The notes below the pieces were generated by a model. That model did no database searches and had not been told where the DNA came from. It saw only the letters and a list, made by a program, of their open reading frames with translations. 64,000 bases of DNA from JAMQPK01 sp963782595. GTDB taxonomy: Bacteria > Acidobacteriota > Vicinamibacteria > Vicinamibacterales > JAMQPK01. The translations under genes were made by a program, and so were the position numbers. Positions 61,742 to 64,000 of this stretch are shown here, piece after piece. The DNA lies in NCBI GenBank assembly GCA_963782595.1, contig CAWAKJ010000001.1:1-64000 (forward strand). The letters are read 5' to 3'. Every line of letters starts with the position of its first letter. The stretch's first letter is position 1.

Positions 61742-63933
61742 CACACAGGTGTCGCGTTGGACGGCAGGGCGAACTCGAAGCGCGCTCCCCGGCGCGCACT
61801 CCGTCCCAGCCAGATCGACCCCTGGTGCGATTCAACGATCGACTTGGCGATCGACAGCCCCATGCCCATACCATCGGCCTTGGTCGTGTAGAACGGATCG
61901 AAGACGCGCTCCAGCGCTTCGTGCGGTACACCGTCGCCAGAATCCTGCACGGTGACGTGCACGGTTCCCACGTGCGTCAGCTCGCTTTCGACGGTAATCG
62001 TCCTCTCTGGCGGGTTGACACTCGACACGGCATCCATGGCATTGAGAAGCAGGTTCAGAATCAACTGACGGAGCTCGACGGGATCGCCGAGAATCGTGAG
62101 CGGAATGGCCGACAGGCGAAGATCGAAGCGAAGATTGCGTATGATGGCATCGCTCCGCAGCAGACTCGCCACGTCGAGAATGACGCCGTTCAGATCGAGC
62201 GGGACATTTTCAAACTCACTCTTGCGCAGCCACTTCCGGATTCGCAGAATCGTCTCGGCCGCGCGTTTCTCGTCGGCGATGATGTCGTCGAGCACCTCTC
62301 TCAGTTCCACGAGGTCCGGCGACGGCGTTCCCAGCATCAGCCTGGCCGCCTGCGCGTTGCCCAGTATTCCAGTCAGCGGCTGGTTCAGCTCGTGAGCAAG
62401 CGACGCTGTCAGCTCTCCCATGCTCCGCTGCCGGCTCACATGTGCCAGTTCTGCTCTGCTCTTCTGCGCCTCCAATTCCGCGCGGATCCGCTCGTCTTCA
62501 CCATGCCGACGGGCCAGAACGTTGGCAAACGCTTCGGCAATGAGTTGCAGCCGGCTCGTGTCGTCCTGCTTCCACGGGAGGAACTGGGAGCGTCGCATCG
62601 CAAGGCCGCCAAAAATCTGATCGCCCGACCTCAATGCCGCAACTGCCAACGAGTCGGACAGCACGGCGATGTCATGCTCACGAACCCATTCGAACAGTAC
62701 CGGTGTGCGCCACCGGTCGTCATCTGCTGCCGCCGACTCCGGCAGGCGGGACCACGAGTGCGTGACCTTCCATTCGGAGTGGCCCTGGCCGGCTTGAAGC
62801 AGGAGCACCTCCTCGACGCCGAAGAACTCGCCACAACGACGGAGGCAGCTTGTAAAGTGCTCCGATATGTCCGACGTCGGCCGTCGGACGAACTCGGTTG
62901 ACAGATGCGAGAGCAGCCGTTCGAACTTGAGTCGATTCCGCAAATCGGCCGCCGCCTGCCTCCGTTCTTCAACGATGGCCGAGAGACACATCAGCGGCAG
63001 GGCCTCGGCGATGAGAAACGTCTGGACGGCGAGCACGCCCTCGGCCGCCACCAGCGCCGAAAACGGACCTCGTCCGTGGATGCCCATCCAGATCAGAGCG
63101 GCCGCGATGATCGCCAGGGACATGCTTGCGCCAGCGGGGCCGAACCGCAACGCGGCAAGGAGCACCAAGGGCAGGGGAAACGCGAGCGAGATCGCCGGAA
63201 GCCCCGACATCGGCCAGAGCCGTTGGACGTGGTCGCCAAATACCGCGACGGCGATCGCCGCGGTGACGAGGGCAAGCACGACGGCCTCGGCGAAGCGACG
63301 ATGGGACGCAGCGCTGATCCTTCGCCATCCCGACGAGATCAAGATGACCGCCGGAGGGACCAGCGTCAGTTCAGTCAGTGCGTTTGCAGGAACTCGAGTG
63401 GTCCAGATCGTCCAATAGCGCTCGTCAGTCATCCGCGCCACGATCGCGGCATCAAGGAACGAGGAGACGAGGGGTGCTGTAAGGACGGCGCCGATGATGA
63501 ACACGGCCATCCGGCGCAGCGTATCGAACCGGTCTGGACGGTCGCTGAAGATGCGGACGATCGTCGCGGCGATTAACGCCTCTCCGCAATTCGAGATGAA
63601 CAGCAGCGGCACCATCGCCGGGGGCGTGACGACAGGAAGCTCGACGAGAAGATGAGCAGGGAGGGCGGCAAGCAGGTAGATCCACCACCTACGGGGGTTC
63701 GACAGCAGCAGCGCCGTCGTCAGAATCGCATTGGGCGGCCACAGAATCGATGTCGTGGCCTGCGGGAACCCGAGACGAAACCCGACTTGTGCGCCGATGG
63801 CATAGGCCACCGCCGTTGCCAACGGCCCTTTTCCGATGCTGCTCAATGTCCGTAGAGCAGCGCTACCCGCGAGCACTGCGTCGGCCAGATGACGCACAAT
63901 GCAGACTAACTGGTGGCGCACGCCCTGGTCCAT
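61741..63933 (-). CDS. MASE1-type sensor histidine kinase
   Basis: This 730-residue kinase has an N-terminal membrane sensor of the MASE1 type (about residues 30-315, many hydrophobic helices, including GFPQATTSILWPPNAILT). A GAF-like region follows at about 345-490, then a HisKA domain with the phospho-His in ASLAHELNQPLTGILGNAQA, and an HATPase with NLLLNAMDAV, DSGDGVP and GMGMGLSIAKSIVE. It would phosphorylate the receiver encoded just downstream. The start ATG 63933 lies inside a perfect 30-base palindrome, a possible operator. Confidence 0.9.
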   Translation of the reverse strand: MDQGVRHQLVCIVRHLADAVLAGSAALRTLSSIGKGPLATAVAYAIGAQVGFRLGFPQATTSILWPPNAILTTALLLSNPRRWWIYLLAALPAHLLVELPVVTPPAMVPLLFISNCGEALIAATIVRIFSDRPDRFDTLRRMAVFIIGAVLTAPLVSSFLDAAIVARMTDERYWTIWTTRVPANALTELTLVPPAVILISSGWRRISAASHRRFAEAVVLALVTAAIAVAVFGDHVQRLWPMSGLPAISLAFPLPLVLLAALRFGPAGASMSLAIIAAALIWMGIHGRGPFSALVAAEGVLAVQTFLIAEALPLMCLSAIVEERRQAAADLRNRLKFERLLSHLSTEFVRRPTSDISEHFTSCLRRCGEFFGVEEVLLLQAGQGHSEWKVTHSWSRLPESAAADDDRWRTPVLFEWVREHDIAVLSDSLAVAALRSGDQIFGGLAMRRSQFLPWKQDDTSRLQLIAEAFANVLARRHGEDERIRAELEAQKSRAELAHVSRQRSMGELTASLAHELNQPLTGILGNAQAARLMLGTPSPDLVELREVLDDIIADEKRAAETILRIRKWLRKSEFENVPLDLNGVILDVASLLRSDAIIRNLRFDLRLSAIPLTILGDPVELRQLILNLLLNAMDAVSSVNPPERTITVESELTHVGTVHVTVQDSGDGVPHEALERVFDPFYTTKADGMGMGLSIAKSIVESHQGSIWLGRSARRGARFEFALPSNATPV

Positions 63934-63955
63934 ACGACTTAGGTCGTATGGACCA
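63926..63955. promoter_or_regulatory. Palindrome over the histidine-kinase start codon
   Basis: TGGTCCATACGAC-TTAG-GTCGTATGGACCA is a perfect palindrome with 13-base arms. The kinase ATG is within the left arm. Its position suggests an operator or an RNA hairpin that controls translation. No T-run follows, so a terminator is unlikely. Confidence 0.5.
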
Positions 63956-64000
63956 CATTGCGTGAAAATCTGTACTCTTGTGACCTTCTCTCTGGCACCC

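Overview
This G+C-rich window almost certainly comes from a member of the Acidobacteriota, possibly class Vicinamibacteria. The best marker is a stand-alone MacB-like permease of the ADOP type (acidobacterial duplicated orphan permease) at 18.3-20.8 kb. The gene mix fits a heterotrophic, Gram-negative soil or sediment bacterium: beta-barrel outer-membrane proteins, lipoproteins, a Tat-type signal, ECF sigma factors, acyl-CoA catabolism, a secreted sulfatase and a DUF885 metallopeptidase. There is no phage, insertion sequence, CRISPR array or rRNA. One tRNA gene is present, tRNA-Ser(GGA).

Layout. 0-2.6 kb: a lone receiver protein and a long-type GMP synthase gene (guaA) broken by two frameshifts. 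2.6-9.1 kb: a minus-strand acyl-CoA operon (two acyl-CoA dehydrogenases, a split AtuA-like protein, a methylcrotonyl-CoA-type carboxyltransferase, an enoyl-CoA hydratase) with no biotin-carboxylase partner here. 9.3-16 kb: envelope proteins, a small phosphatase, tRNA-Ser, and an L-serine dehydratase with a Tat signal next to a porin. 16-18.3 kb: cupin and ECF sigma/anti-sigma genes. 18.3-25 kb: ADOP permease and DUF4173 membrane protein, divergent from ispH and a membrane protein, then a winged-helix regulator operon. A shared palindromic core lies upstream of both transcription units. 25-32.6 kb: CHRD protein, sulfatase, two overlapping Crp/Fnr regulators, a CheR/PAS fragment, EVE protein, cytochrome c and a possible chlorite-dismutase-like protein. 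32.6-46 kb: MFS and MATE transporters, glycogen branching enzyme, PhzF, cyclophilin, NADH dehydrogenase II, MgtC/DUF421 genes, an esterase, DoxX, an SdrD-B surface protein, a glycosyltransferase and a damaged marC. 46-56 kb: an ECF42-like sigma factor with its DGPF partner, an Asp-box repeat protein, MoaD-like protein, 5'-3' exonuclease, DUF885 peptidase, J-domain protein, TrmH methyltransferase and feoAB. 56-64 kb: PspC, formylglycine-generating enzyme, PP2C phosphatase, DUF202 protein, and a MASE1 histidine kinase/response regulator pair.

Quality caveat. At least eleven coding-frame breaks are visible (guaA, atuA-like, DUF4173, ispH, two membrane genes, one small ORF). Conserved sequence resumes in another frame after each, several sit at short homopolymers, and eight fall in about 4 kb at 20.8-24.5 kb. 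Most are probably consensus errors of a draft assembly. The marC gene is different: it has lost about 30 internal codons.

Noteworthy signals: the shared AAAGTTCTTTG operator core; an 87-bp palindromic element inserted in frame in the MFS gene; perfect palindromes at the histidine-kinase start codon and upstream of feoAB; the Tat-type serine dehydratase; a Crp/Fnr protein with a Cys/His-rich tail; and a J-domain/winged-helix fusion.
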